Below, one piece after another: positions 1-6,722 of a DNA stretch of 21,326 nt. Position 1 is the stretch's first letter. Each line of letters begins with the position of its first letter. The notes beneath the pieces are model-generated. The model was not told the origin of the DNA, ran no database searches, and saw only the letters and a program-made list of their open reading frames with translations. The translations under genes were made by a program, and so were the position numbers. The stretch lies in IMG/VR virus record IMGVR_UViG_3300021961_000745, positions 1 to 21,326 of that record. One strand, written 5' to 3'. Origin of the DNA: a virus.

Positions 1-347
1 TTGACAAAGATTTAAAAACTGTCCCATGCAATTTGTCTTCTGATGGTTTACATGTTGAACGTATACCAGAAAGAATGGCTGACTATTGGTTTATGATACA
101 AACATTAACTGGTGATAAAGTAGATGGTTATGATGGTGTAGATGGCATAGGTATAAAGACTGCTGAGAAACTTATTAAGAAGTATACTAACGTTCCCCTT
201 TTAGACTTATGGAAAATAGTCAAAAAAATATACATTGAAAAAGGTTACACTGAGGCTGAAGCATTACAACAAGCTAGAGTTGCACGTATACTTAGACACG
301 GTGAATACAATAAAAAAACAGGAGAAGTAAAATTATGGACAATATAA
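1..347 (+). CDS. T7-type 5'-3' exonuclease, C-terminal part (truncated by left edge)
   Basis: The reading frame is open from base 3 with no start codon before the edge, so the N-terminus lies upstream; a TTG at 33 is in frame but not a credible start. The first visible residues read DKDLKTVP, followed by a helix-hairpin-helix-like segment (GDKVDGYDGVDGIGIKTAEK) that in the T7 gp6/FEN-type 5' nuclease family binds DNA behind the active site. The C-terminus (ARVARILRHGEY, then GEVKLWT) is the usual ending of T7-like gp6 exonucleases. In T7 this enzyme degrades host DNA and removes RNA primers, feeding nucleotides to phage replication. That fits its place directly upstream of a ribonucleotide reductase operon. 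The acidic metal-binding residues would lie in the missing part. The stop overlaps the start of the next gene by 13 nt. Confidence 0.85.
   Translation, partial: DKDLKTVPCNLSSDGLHVERIPERMADYWFMIQTLTGDKVDGYDGVDGIGIKTAEKLIKKYTNVPLLDLWKIVKKIYIEKGYTEAEALQQARVARILRHGEYNKKTGEVKLWTI
189..208 (+). promoter_or_regulatory. Candidate phage RNA polymerase promoter, weaker copy
   Basis: This segment reads AACGTTCCCCTTTTAGACTT. It matches the consensus of the two strong copies at 3956 and 18697 (AAAGTRCCCYTTTTAG) at 14 of 16 positions but diverges after TAGA. It lies inside the exonuclease gene, about 130 bp before the DUF3310-speD-nrd operon, and T7 promoters also occur inside genes. CCCC runs are rare in this AT-rich window. 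The match could still be codon chance, since it encodes part of NVPLLDL. Promoter function is inferred. Confidence 0.35.
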
Positions 348-562
348 AAAACCCGTTACATTACAATAAAGGTAGCATAGAACCTATAGATTATATAGTT
401 GCTAATCAGTTATCTTATTGCGAAGGTAATGTTATTAAGTATGTAACACGTTGGAGATACAAAGGACATGGAATAGAAGATTTAAAAAAAGCTAAACAAT
501 ACATTGATTTTATTATTGATAAAGAGGCTGCAACAAAAGTAACAGATACAAAAGATGCTTGA
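335..562 (+). CDS. DUF3310 family protein
   Basis: This 75-aa protein carries the hallmark pattern of DUF3310, a small phage family often annotated as nucleotide-kinase-like although its activity is not established. Visible motifs are NPLHY (residues 6-10), IEPIDY (15-20), EGNVIKYVTRW (30-40) and DLKKAKQYID (49-58), after which only a short polar tail remains. The family is commonly found among DNA replication and nucleotide metabolism genes of podophages and siphophages, as here between the exonuclease and the reductase. A Shine-Dalgarno AGGAG at 320-324 supports the ATG at 335. The gene overlaps the exonuclease end by 13 nt and the next gene by 8 nt, suggesting translational coupling. Confidence 0.85.
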   Translation: MDNIKNPLHYNKGSIEPIDYIVANQLSYCEGNVIKYVTRWRYKGHGIEDLKKAKQYIDFIIDKEAATKVTDTKDA

Positions 563-923
563 ACATAAACATATTATTATTAGAGCGACTGTTAAAAAAC
601 CACCTATACAAGTAGATGTTATTAAACAATGGGTTAGAAATTTAGTAGAAAAATTAAACATGAAACCATTGGGTGATACTGTTGCAGTCTATGTAGACAA
701 AGAAGGTAACAGAGGTCTTACTTGTTTACAAGCTATTGAAACATCACACATTGTACTTCATTCATGGGATGAAGATACACCTGCTGTTGTACAATTAGAT
801 GTATATACTTGTAGTCATTTAAATAAACAAACAGTGTTTGATGCTTTAAATAAATTTGAACCAATTGAAATTAATTACTTAACATTGAATAGAGAAAACC
901 ATTTAGAAATAATACACATATGA
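555..923 (+). CDS. speD: SpeD-family pyruvoyl-dependent decarboxylase (AdoMetDC or arginine/ornithine decarboxylase)
   Basis: This 122-aa protein aligns by eye with prokaryotic S-adenosylmethionine decarboxylase (SpeD). The block IETSHIVLHSWDED (61-74) corresponds to ISESHLTIHTWPE of the Thermotoga enzyme, and LDVYTC (81-86) to the strand carrying the catalytic cysteine. Ser64 would be the self-cleavage serine that becomes the pyruvoyl cofactor, His69 the processing histidine and Cys86 the proton donor, so the key residues are present. The residue before the cleaved serine is Thr63 instead of the usual Glu. AdoMetDC makes the aminopropyl donor for spermidine. However, SpeD homologues of pelagiphages have been reported to have switched to pyruvoyl-dependent arginine decarboxylase, so the substrate is open. 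No spermidine synthase lies nearby. The start overlaps DUF3310 by 8 nt and the stop overlaps nrdA by 4 nt (ATGA). Confidence 0.8.
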   Translation: MLEHKHIIIRATVKKPPIQVDVIKQWVRNLVEKLNMKPLGDTVAVYVDKEGNRGLTCLQAIETSHIVLHSWDEDTPAVVQLDVYTCSHLNKQTVFDALNKFEPIEINYLTLNRENHLEIIHI

Positions 924-2674
924 TAGATTACGAAAGAGATAACTTACTTACTGATTTTGGTAAGACAACATTAAAAGATAGATATTTATTAGCCAATGAA
1001 ACTTCACCACAAGAAGGATTTATGCGAGCGGCAAAAGCTTTTTCTGATAATGAAGAAATGGCACAAAGAATATATGAGTATGCTTCTAAACTTTGGTTTA
1101 TGTATTCAACGCCTGTTTTGTCTAACGCCGGTAGTAAAAGAGGCATGCCTATTTCATGCTTCTTAAATTATGTAGGTGATAGTAGAGAAGGATTAACAGG
1201 ACATTACACAGAGAACGCTTGGCTTGCTTCTGTTGGTGGTGGCATTGGTGGTTACTGGGGACATGTAAGAAGTGATGGAACACAAACTTCTGGTGGTTCA
1301 CAGTCCTCAGGTTCAATACCTTTTTTACATGTAGTTGACAGTGAGATACTTGCTTTCTCTCAAGGTAAAACTAGAAGAGGAAGTTATGCAGCATACATGG
1401 ATATATCACACCCAGAAATAATAGAGTTTTTAGAAATGAGAAAACCTAGTGGTGGTGATGTACATAGAAAATGTTTAAACTTACATCATGGTGTAAATAT
1501 ATCAGATGAGTTTATGCAGTTAATAGACAACTGTATTAAAGAACCTACGTATGATGATAGTTGGAATTTGATAGACCCACACACTAAACAAATTGTTAGA
1601 ACTATATCAGCTAGAGATTTGTGGTTAAAAATATTAGAGACAAGAGTTGCCACTGGTGAGCCTTATGTTTCATACATTGATACAGTGAATGAAGCATTGC
1701 CTGAAACACAAAAAAAACTTGGATTAAAAGTACATCATTCAAATCTTTGTACTGAAATAACTTTACCTACAGATGAGAATAGAACAGCAGTTTGTTGTTT
1801 GTCTTCTGTAAACTTAGAAAAGTATGATGAATGGAAGAATGATAAATTATTTATTCCTGATTTAATTAGGTTCTTAGATAATACTTTACAGTATTTTATT
1901 GACAAAGCACCTAATGAATTATTTAGAGCTAGGTTTAGTGCAAGCAATGAAAGAAGTTTAGGTTTAGGTGCTATGGGTTTTCATGCATACTTACAATCTA
2001 AAGGTATTGCTTTTGAAGGTGCACTTGCTAAGTCATTAAATTTAAAAATATTTAAAAGTATTAAAGAGCAAGCTGTAGAAGAAAGTAAAAGACTAGCAGT
2101 AAAAAGAGGTGAAGCACCTGACATGGAAGGTACTGGTATGCGTAATGCACACTTGTTAGCAATAGCGCCTAACGCTTCTAGTTCTATAATTTGTGGTACA
2201 ACTTCACCATCAATAGAACCTTACAGAGCAAATGCATATGTACAAAAAACTATGTCTGGTTCATTCTTGGTTAAGAATAAATATCTTGAAAAAATATTAG
2301 AGAAAAAAGGTATTAACAATGATAAAACTTGGACATCTATTTTAGCTAACAGAGGTTCAGTTTTACATTTAAAAGAATTATCTGATAATGAAAAAGATAT
2401 ATTTAAAACTGCAATTGAAATTAATCAGCAATGGATAATAGAACACGCGGCAGACAGACAACAATACATTTGTCAAGGACAATCTGTTAATGTTTTTGTA
2501 CCGGCTGATGTAAACATTAAAGAACTACATGACATACATATGTTGGCTTGGAAGAAAAAGCTAAAGACTTTGTATTATTGTCGTTCAGAAGCAATCAAAC
2601 GTGCTGAATTAGTTTCTAAAAAAGTAGAAAGAACAATCATACCAGAAGCTGATTGTTTAGCATGTGAGGGATAA
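920..2674 (+). CDS. nrdA: Ribonucleoside-diphosphate reductase large (alpha) subunit, class I
   Basis: This 584-aa protein reduces ribonucleoside diphosphates to deoxyribonucleotides with the beta subunit encoded at 3007-3957. The active site is recognisable: Cys80 in PISCFLN and Cys292 in TAVCCLSS (redox pair), Asn275/Cys277/Glu279 in SNLCTEI (substrate and thiyl radical), and Tyr552-Tyr553 in KTLYYCR (radical transfer). A CLAC motif (Cys579/Cys582) near the C-terminus would take electrons from thioredoxin or glutaredoxin. The protein begins almost directly with the barrel domain (LTDFGKTTLKDRYLL). The roughly 90-residue ATP-cone present in E. coli NrdA (761 aa) is absent, so dATP feedback inhibition is probably lost. 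The gene starts with an ATGA overlap with the upstream gene, with no strong ribosome binding site, and its stop overlaps the next start (TAATG). Confidence 0.96.
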   Translation: MIDYERDNLLTDFGKTTLKDRYLLANETSPQEGFMRAAKAFSDNEEMAQRIYEYASKLWFMYSTPVLSNAGSKRGMPISCFLNYVGDSREGLTGHYTENAWLASVGGGIGGYWGHVRSDGTQTSGGSQSSGSIPFLHVVDSEILAFSQGKTRRGSYAAYMDISHPEIIEFLEMRKPSGGDVHRKCLNLHHGVNISDEFMQLIDNCIKEPTYDDSWNLIDPHTKQIVRTISARDLWLKILETRVATGEPYVSYIDTVNEALPETQKKLGLKVHHSNLCTEITLPTDENRTAVCCLSSVNLEKYDEWKNDKLFIPDLIRFLDNTLQYFIDKAPNELFRARFSASNERSLGLGAMGFHAYLQSKGIAFEGALAKSLNLKIFKSIKEQAVEESKRLAVKRGEAPDMEGTGMRNAHLLAIAPNASSSIICGTTSPSIEPYRANAYVQKTMSGSFLVKNKYLEKILEKKGINNDKTWTSILANRGSVLHLKELSDNEKDIFKTAIEINQQWIIEHAADRQQYICQGQSVNVFVPADVNIKELHDIHMLAWKKKLKTLYYCRSEAIKRAELVSKKVERTIIPEADCLACEG

Positions 2675-2865
2675 TGACAGACAGTGGATTATTTGATGGT
2701 GTAAATTACAAGCCTCTTAAAAAGAAAAAAAGAAACAAGGGGGTTTTATGTCATCATTCTAATAAAAAACAATCAGTGCTATGGACAGTTTATCATACTG
2801 TCCTAGCATTTGAATTATTAATTTTAATTATAATAGAAGGAGTAGAATTATTTTATGGGTTTTAA
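2674..2865 (+). CDS. Small predicted single-pass membrane protein, unknown function
   Basis: This 63-aa protein is not one I recognise. The N-terminal half is polar and strongly basic (KKKKRNK at about 17-23). It is followed by one hydrophobic helix at about residues 36-55 (VLWTVYHTVLAFELLILIII) and a short C-terminal tail. The positive-inside rule predicts the N-terminus in the cytoplasm. Size and topology would suit a small holin-like or membrane-modifying protein, but there is no direct evidence for that and no lysis gene is nearby. It sits between nrdA and nrdB, starts in a TAATG overlap with nrdA, and overlaps the next small gene by 11 nt, so it is translated as part of the reductase operon. 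Confidence 0.6.
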   Translation: MTDSGLFDGVNYKPLKKKKRNKGVLCHHSNKKQSVLWTVYHTVLAFELLILIIIEGVELFYGF

Positions 2866-3010
2866 TAGTTATAAAATAAGAGATGGTAAACATATTCCAT
2901 CTAAAAAGTTTAAAGAAAATTGGAATGATATTTTTGGTAAAGACAAAACTAAAGAAGAATTACCAAAAGAAGAACAAGATTATATCAAGGAGTTAGAAAA
3001 AAAGATATGA
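2855..3010 (+). CDS. Small charged protein between nrdA and nrdB, unknown function
   Basis: This short gene encodes 51 aa, starting MGFNSYKIRDGKHIPSKKF and ending QDYIKELEKKI. An AAGGAG at 2837-2842, 12 nt before the ATG, supports translation. It overlaps the preceding gene by 11 nt, and its stop overlaps the nrdB start as ATGA, the coupling style used throughout this operon. The sequence is rich in Lys and Glu, has no cysteines or membrane segment, and its C-terminal third looks helical. I recognise no family. The position inside the reductase operon is compatible with a small accessory role, but that is only context. Confidence 0.6.
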   Translation: MGFNSYKIRDGKHIPSKKFKENWNDIFGKDKTKEELPKEEQDYIKELEKKI

Positions 3011-3957
3011 GTTTATTTGATACAAGAACGTACTACAAACCATTTGATTATGGTTGGGCTTTTGAAGCTTATGACATGCAACAAAAAATGCATTGGCTTC
3101 CAAGCGAAGTTCCTTTACATGAAGATGTAAGAGATTGGAATGAAAGATTAACAGTAGAAGAAAAAAATTTAATAGGACAAATATTAAAATTCTTTACACA
3201 AGGTGACGTAGATATTGCGCAAGCTTATCTTGATAAGTACATCCCTAAGTTTAAAGCGCCTGAGGTTAGAATGATGTTGTCTGCTATTGCAACAAGTGAA
3301 GCTAACCATGCACATAGTTATTCATTATTAAATGATACTATTGGTTTACCTGATAAAGAATACAAAGCATTTCAAGAATATAAAGAAATGGCTAATAAAC
3401 ATGAATACTTATTTACTTCTAAAGGTAAAGGTTTAGAAGGAATGGCACGAGAGATAGCATGTTTCTCAGCGTTTGGTGAAGGTTTACAATTGTTTGCATC
3501 ATTTGTTATGTTATTAAACTTTCAAAGATATGGCAGAATGAAGGGTATGTGCCAAATTGTTACGTGGTCTATCAGAGATGAGACACACCATGTTGAAAGC
3601 ATGATTAAATTATTTCATCAATTAATAAAAGAAAACCCAAATATTTGGACAGAAAAATTTAAAGCAAGTATTTATCAAACATGTAGAGACATGGTAGATT
3701 TAGAAGATAAGTTTATTGATTTAGCATTTACAATGGGTGGTATCAGAGGACTTAAAGCTGAAGAAGTTAAACAATATATTAGGTATATTGCTGACAGAAG
3801 ACTGTTACAATTGTCTTTAAAACCTAATTATGGTGTAAAAGATAATCCTTTAGGTTGGTTAGACTGGGTTTTAAATGGTGTAGAACACGCTAATTTCTTT
3901 GAAAACAGAGCTACTGAGTATAACAAAGGTACCATAACCGGTAACTTGTGGGACTAA
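3007..3957 (+). CDS. nrdB: Ribonucleoside-diphosphate reductase small (beta) subunit, class I
   Basis: This 316-aa ferritin-like protein carries the metal centre and radical of class I ribonucleotide reductase. Likely metal ligands are Asp67, Glu98 and His101 (SEANHAH), Glu158 (AFGEG), and Glu192/His195 (RDETHH). Tyr105 in HSY is placed to hold the stable radical. The ligand numbering and length are closer to the class Ib (NrdF) pattern than to E. coli NrdB, yet no nrdI is visible, so the subclass is uncertain. A Shine-Dalgarno AAGGAG lies at 2987-2992 and the start overlaps the previous stop (ATGA). Together with nrdA it would raise dNTP supply for phage DNA synthesis in a host that grows slowly. 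The gene ends just before a candidate promoter, marking the end of the metabolism module. Confidence 0.95.
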   Translation: MSLFDTRTYYKPFDYGWAFEAYDMQQKMHWLPSEVPLHEDVRDWNERLTVEEKNLIGQILKFFTQGDVDIAQAYLDKYIPKFKAPEVRMMLSAIATSEANHAHSYSLLNDTIGLPDKEYKAFQEYKEMANKHEYLFTSKGKGLEGMAREIACFSAFGEGLQLFASFVMLLNFQRYGRMKGMCQIVTWSIRDETHHVESMIKLFHQLIKENPNIWTEKFKASIYQTCRDMVDLEDKFIDLAFTMGGIRGLKAEEVKQYIRYIADRRLLQLSLKPNYGVKDNPLGWLDWVLNGVEHANFFENRATEYNKGTITGNLWD

Positions 3958-3975
3958 AGTGCCCTTTTTAGAAGA
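3956..3975 (+). promoter_or_regulatory. Candidate phage RNA polymerase promoter before the head module
   Basis: This segment reads AAAGTGCCCTTTTTAGAAGA and matches the copy at 18697-18716 at 18 of 20 positions. It starts within the nrdB stop and precedes the head genes, the place where T7 carries its phi6.5 promoter. The TAGAAGA end resembles the initiation region of SP6-type promoters (TATAGAAGA). If transcription began at the G at 3971, the leader before the ATG at 3983 would be 12 nt. A GTG at 3959 lies inside the motif, an argument against the longer reading of the downstream gene. Function is inferred from repetition and position. Confidence 0.6.
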
Positions 3976-3982
3976 AAACAAT

Positions 3983-4165
3983 ATGATTGACCAAGATGAT
4001 TTAGTGTTACCACAAACAGTAGATGAATTAGTTAAACTTTTAAACGAAGTTTACCCTGAAAAATCACCGTCTGTTAATGATAAAACTAATGAAATATATT
4101 TTAAAGCAGGTCAACGTGATGTTGTTAAGTTTATTAATACGTTAAAAGAGAGGACAGAGAAATAA
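3983..4165 (+). CDS. Conserved-looking 60-aa phage protein, unknown function
   Basis: The frame is open from a GTG at 3959, but that codon lies inside the candidate promoter. I therefore prefer the ATG at 3983, giving 60 aa beginning MIDQDDLVLPQTVDELVKLL. The purine-rich AGAAGAAAA just upstream may serve as a weak ribosome binding site. The protein is acidic in its first half, with a helix-forming stretch (VDELVKLLNEVYPEKSP), then a segment ending in FKAGQRDVVKFINTL that also looks helical. It has no membrane segment or cysteine pair. It occupies roughly the position of the T7 gene 6.5-7 region between the replication and head genes. I do not recognise a function. Confidence 0.65.
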   Translation: MIDQDDLVLPQTVDELVKLLNEVYPEKSPSVNDKTNEIYFKAGQRDVVKFINTLKERTEK

Positions 4166-4167
4166 TT

Positions 4168-4383
4168 ATGTGTATGTCAGCACCTAAGGTACCTCAAGTT
4201 CAGCCGGCTCCGCCGCCTGCACCTCAGGCTCCAATTGAAGAAACTAAAGCACCTACTGTAGAAACTGCTGTAGAAAGTGGTAAAGAAACAGAAGTACTTA
4301 AAAAGAAAAAAGCAGGTACATCCGCTTTACAAACTTCTTCTGGTTTAAATATACCTACAGTTTCAGGTTTAAATATAACTTAA
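4168..4383 (+). CDS. Small proline-rich protein resembling T7 gp6.7/gp7.3 virion proteins
   Basis: This 71-aa protein begins MCMSAPKVP, continues with a Pro/Ala-rich stretch (QPAPPPAPQAP) and an acidic linker, and ends with a KKKKAG block and two SGLNI repeats. From memory, T7 gp6.7 also begins MC followed by a Pro/Lys-rich segment. T7 gp7.3, encoded directly before the portal, ends in a basic block and a Gly-rich GINI tail. The order here, immediately upstream of the portal gene, is the same. In T7 these are small virion components needed for head-tail assembly and infectivity. The assignment rests on composition, end motifs and synteny, not on a clear alignment. A GAGAGGA at 4148-4154 serves as the ribosome binding site; a second Met at residue 3 is an alternative start. 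Confidence 0.6.
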   Translation: MCMSAPKVPQVQPAPPPAPQAPIEETKAPTVETAVESGKETEVLKKKKAGTSALQTSSGLNIPTVSGLNIT

Positions 4384-4387
4384 TATT

Positions 4388-5950
4388 ATGTATTATAATA
4401 ATATGTTACAACAAAGCGCTAAAGAGCGCTACGAAACTTTAAAACAACACAGAGAACATTTCTTAGACAGAGCTCAAGAATGTAGTGAGCTAACAATTCC
4501 ATCATTAGTACCGCCAGATGGATTTCATTCCTCAACAGATTTATACAATCCTTTTCAATCGGTAGGCGCAAGAGGTGTTAACAATTTAGCATCTAAGCTT
4601 TTATTATTATTACTACCACCTAACTCCCCATTTTTTAGATTATCAATTTCAGGAAACGCTAAAAAAGATTTAGACCAACAAAAAGAAATTAAGTCAGAAG
4701 TAGAAAAATCTTTAGCAACTATTGAAAGAGAAGTGTCAAGTAAAATAGAACAACTTGCTTTAAGAGTTAGTGTGTTTGAAGCGCTTAAACATCTTATTGT
4801 TGCAGGTAACGTATTAACTTATCTTCCTAAAAAAGGAAACATGAGAGTATTCCCTCTTACAAATTTTGTATGTAAAAGAGATGCGTCTGGAAATATTATT
4901 GAAATAGTTATTAAAGAAACTATTCATCCAACATATTTAGATGGTAGTACATTAGAAAGAATTTCAGAATTTGAAGATTACAAACCAGATGAAGAATGTG
5001 ATTTATATACACACATTTATAAAATGGATGATAAAAAGTTTTACACTTGTCAAGAAGTTAAAGGTGTTAAAATAGAAAGTTCTATTGGTACATACCCTAT
5101 TGATAGTTTACCATACCAAGCATTAAGAATGGTTAGAGTAGACAATGAAGATTATGGTAGAGGATATGTAGAAGAATTTTTAGGTGATTTAAAATCATTA
5201 GAAGGTTTATCACAAGCACTTGTAGAAAGTGCGGCGGCTTCTTCTAAAGTAGTATTTATGGTTAGACCTAATTCTGTAACTAGAAAAAAAGATTTAGCTA
5301 ACACTAGAAACGGTGATATTATTACAGGTAGTGCAGATGATGTTGCTGTATTACAATCACAAAAACAATATGATTTACAAGTAGTTGAAAGAAGTATTTC
5401 TAAATTAGAAGAAAGAATGTCTTATGCTTTCTTATTAAATACGGCAATACAAAGAGATGCTGAAAGAGTAACAGCACAAGAAATTAGATACATGGCACAA
5501 CAATTAGAAACGGCTATGGGTGGAATATATTCTTTATTGTCTCAAGAATTTCAATTACCTTTGGTGACCATATTAATGAAAAGAATGTCTCAAGCAAATG
5601 AGATACCGTCATTACCTAAAAACTCTGTTAAGCCTACAATTATTACAGGTGTAGAAGCTTTAGGTAGAGGTAATGATTTACAAAAATTAAGAGAATTTGT
5701 TGCTGAGATTGCAAACTTAGCACAAGTAAATCCTCAAGTAGTTCAAACATTAAATACTCAGGATTTGATAAAACGGATTGCTACTGGTTTAGGCATTGAT
5801 ACTGAAGGACTTGTTAAGTCTGAAGAAGAATTAGCTCAAGAACAAGCTGACATGGAAGAGCAAATGCAAAACCAACAGATAATGGGAATGGCTGAAAAAG
5901 CTATTGCACCTGCTGTTAATGGCATGATGAAACAACAAGAACAAGGATAA
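4388..5950 (+). CDS. Portal protein (head-to-tail connector, T7 gp8-like)
   Basis: This 520-aa protein matches the T7-type head-to-tail connecting protein: TIPSLVPPDGF (about residues 36-46), then YNPFQSVGARGVNNLASKL, which parallels T7 gp8 (TPWQAVGARGLNNLASKL). The portal forms the dodecameric ring at one capsid vertex through which DNA is packaged and ejected and to which tail tubular protein A attaches. The C-terminal 60 residues are Gln/Glu/Met-rich, as in homologues. The length is close to T7 gp8 (536 aa). No clear Shine-Dalgarno precedes the ATG at 4388, which is 4 nt after the preceding stop, so translation is probably coupled to the upstream gene. A start at Met6 (4403) cannot be excluded. 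Scaffold and capsid genes follow in canonical order. Confidence 0.95.
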   Translation: MYYNNMLQQSAKERYETLKQHREHFLDRAQECSELTIPSLVPPDGFHSSTDLYNPFQSVGARGVNNLASKLLLLLLPPNSPFFRLSISGNAKKDLDQQKEIKSEVEKSLATIEREVSSKIEQLALRVSVFEALKHLIVAGNVLTYLPKKGNMRVFPLTNFVCKRDASGNIIEIVIKETIHPTYLDGSTLERISEFEDYKPDEECDLYTHIYKMDDKKFYTCQEVKGVKIESSIGTYPIDSLPYQALRMVRVDNEDYGRGYVEEFLGDLKSLEGLSQALVESAAASSKVVFMVRPNSVTRKKDLANTRNGDIITGSADDVAVLQSQKQYDLQVVERSISKLEERMSYAFLLNTAIQRDAERVTAQEIRYMAQQLETAMGGIYSLLSQEFQLPLVTILMKRMSQANEIPSLPKNSVKPTIITGVEALGRGNDLQKLREFVAEIANLAQVNPQVVQTLNTQDLIKRIATGLGIDTEGLVKSEEELAQEQADMEEQMQNQQIMGMAEKAIAPAVNGMMKQQEQG

Positions 5951-5954
5951 TTAA

Positions 5955-6722
5955 ATGGTAGATAAAGTAGAGATACAAGCAGAAGAAACTGGTATTGAAA
6001 AACCAGAAGAACAATTAAATGAGACACAGTCAACACAAAGTAAACCTGAAGGCTTACCTGAAAAATTTAATTCAGTTGAAGATTTAGCTAAGTCATATGC
6101 AGAGTTAGAAAAAAAACTTGGTGGACAATCTCAAGAAACAAAAGAAGAAGTAGACCCTGTTGCTAAAGCACAGCCTAAAACAGAAACTAATAATAATAAA
6201 TTAGATATAGCTGAAAAAGCAGTCTCTGACGCAGGTTTAGATATGTCTTCTTTACAAAAAGAATATTCTGAAAAAGGTGAGTTAGATACTAAATCTTACG
6301 AAGCTTTAGAAAAAGTAGGAATAACTAAACAATATGTAGATAATTACATTGCAGGTCAAGAAGCTTTGGCTAATCAACAAGCTAATGAAATTAAATCTAC
6401 AGTTGGTGGTGATGAAACTTATCAAGAAATGGTTGATTGGGCTTCTAAAAATATGACTGAAGGTGAAAAACAAGCTTATAATAAAGCTGTGAATAGTGGA
6501 GACATGGACACAGTTAAATTAGCTGTTAACGCACTTAAAGGTCAGTTTGAAAGAGCTAACGGTGTTGAACCTAGACTTGTAGAAGGTAAAGCACAGCCTA
6601 CTCAAGAACAAGGTTTTGAAAGTTGGGCACAAGTTACTGAAGCTATGGCTGACCCAAGATATGCTAAAGATATTGCATATCAAAATGAAATCAAAAATAA
6701 ATTAGCTAACTCTAACTTATAG
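5955..6722 (+). CDS. Capsid assembly scaffolding protein (T7 gp9-like)
   Basis: This 255-aa, very acidic, Glu/Gln/Lys-rich protein lies between portal and major capsid genes, the position of T7 gene 9. The segment GLPEKFNSVEDLAKSYAELE (about residues 33-52) is typical of T7-like scaffolds, and the rest is low-complexity and helical with no cysteines, as expected for a protein that fills the procapsid and leaves on DNA packaging. The C-terminal part (residues ~180-255) contains the more conserved-looking end (FESWAQVTEAMADPRYAKDI) thought in such proteins to contact the shell. An AGGA lies about 7 nt before the ATG, 4 nt after the portal stop. T7 gp9 is 307 aa, so this is a short version. Confidence 0.88.
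   Translation: MVDKVEIQAEETGIEKPEEQLNETQSTQSKPEGLPEKFNSVEDLAKSYAELEKKLGGQSQETKEEVDPVAKAQPKTETNNNKLDIAEKAVSDAGLDMSSLQKEYSEKGELDTKSYEALEKVGITKQYVDNYIAGQEALANQQANEIKSTVGGDETYQEMVDWASKNMTEGEKQAYNKAVNSGDMDTVKLAVNALKGQFERANGVEPRLVEGKAQPTQEQGFESWAQVTEAMADPRYAKDIAYQNEIKNKLANSNL

Noticed and set aside
2735-2762. AAGGGGGTTTTATG as a ribosome binding site and start of an internal gene
   Set aside because: The frame from this ATG reaches a stop after four codons.
3959-3982. GTG start extending the 60-aa protein upstream
   Set aside because: The GTG lies inside the repeated promoter-like motif and the added residues would be translated promoter sequence; the ATG at 3983 is preferred.
4622-4645. CCCCATTTTTTAGA inside the portal gene as another promoter copy
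   Set aside because: The spacing between CCCC and TTTTAGA is longer by three bases and the flanks do not match the consensus.
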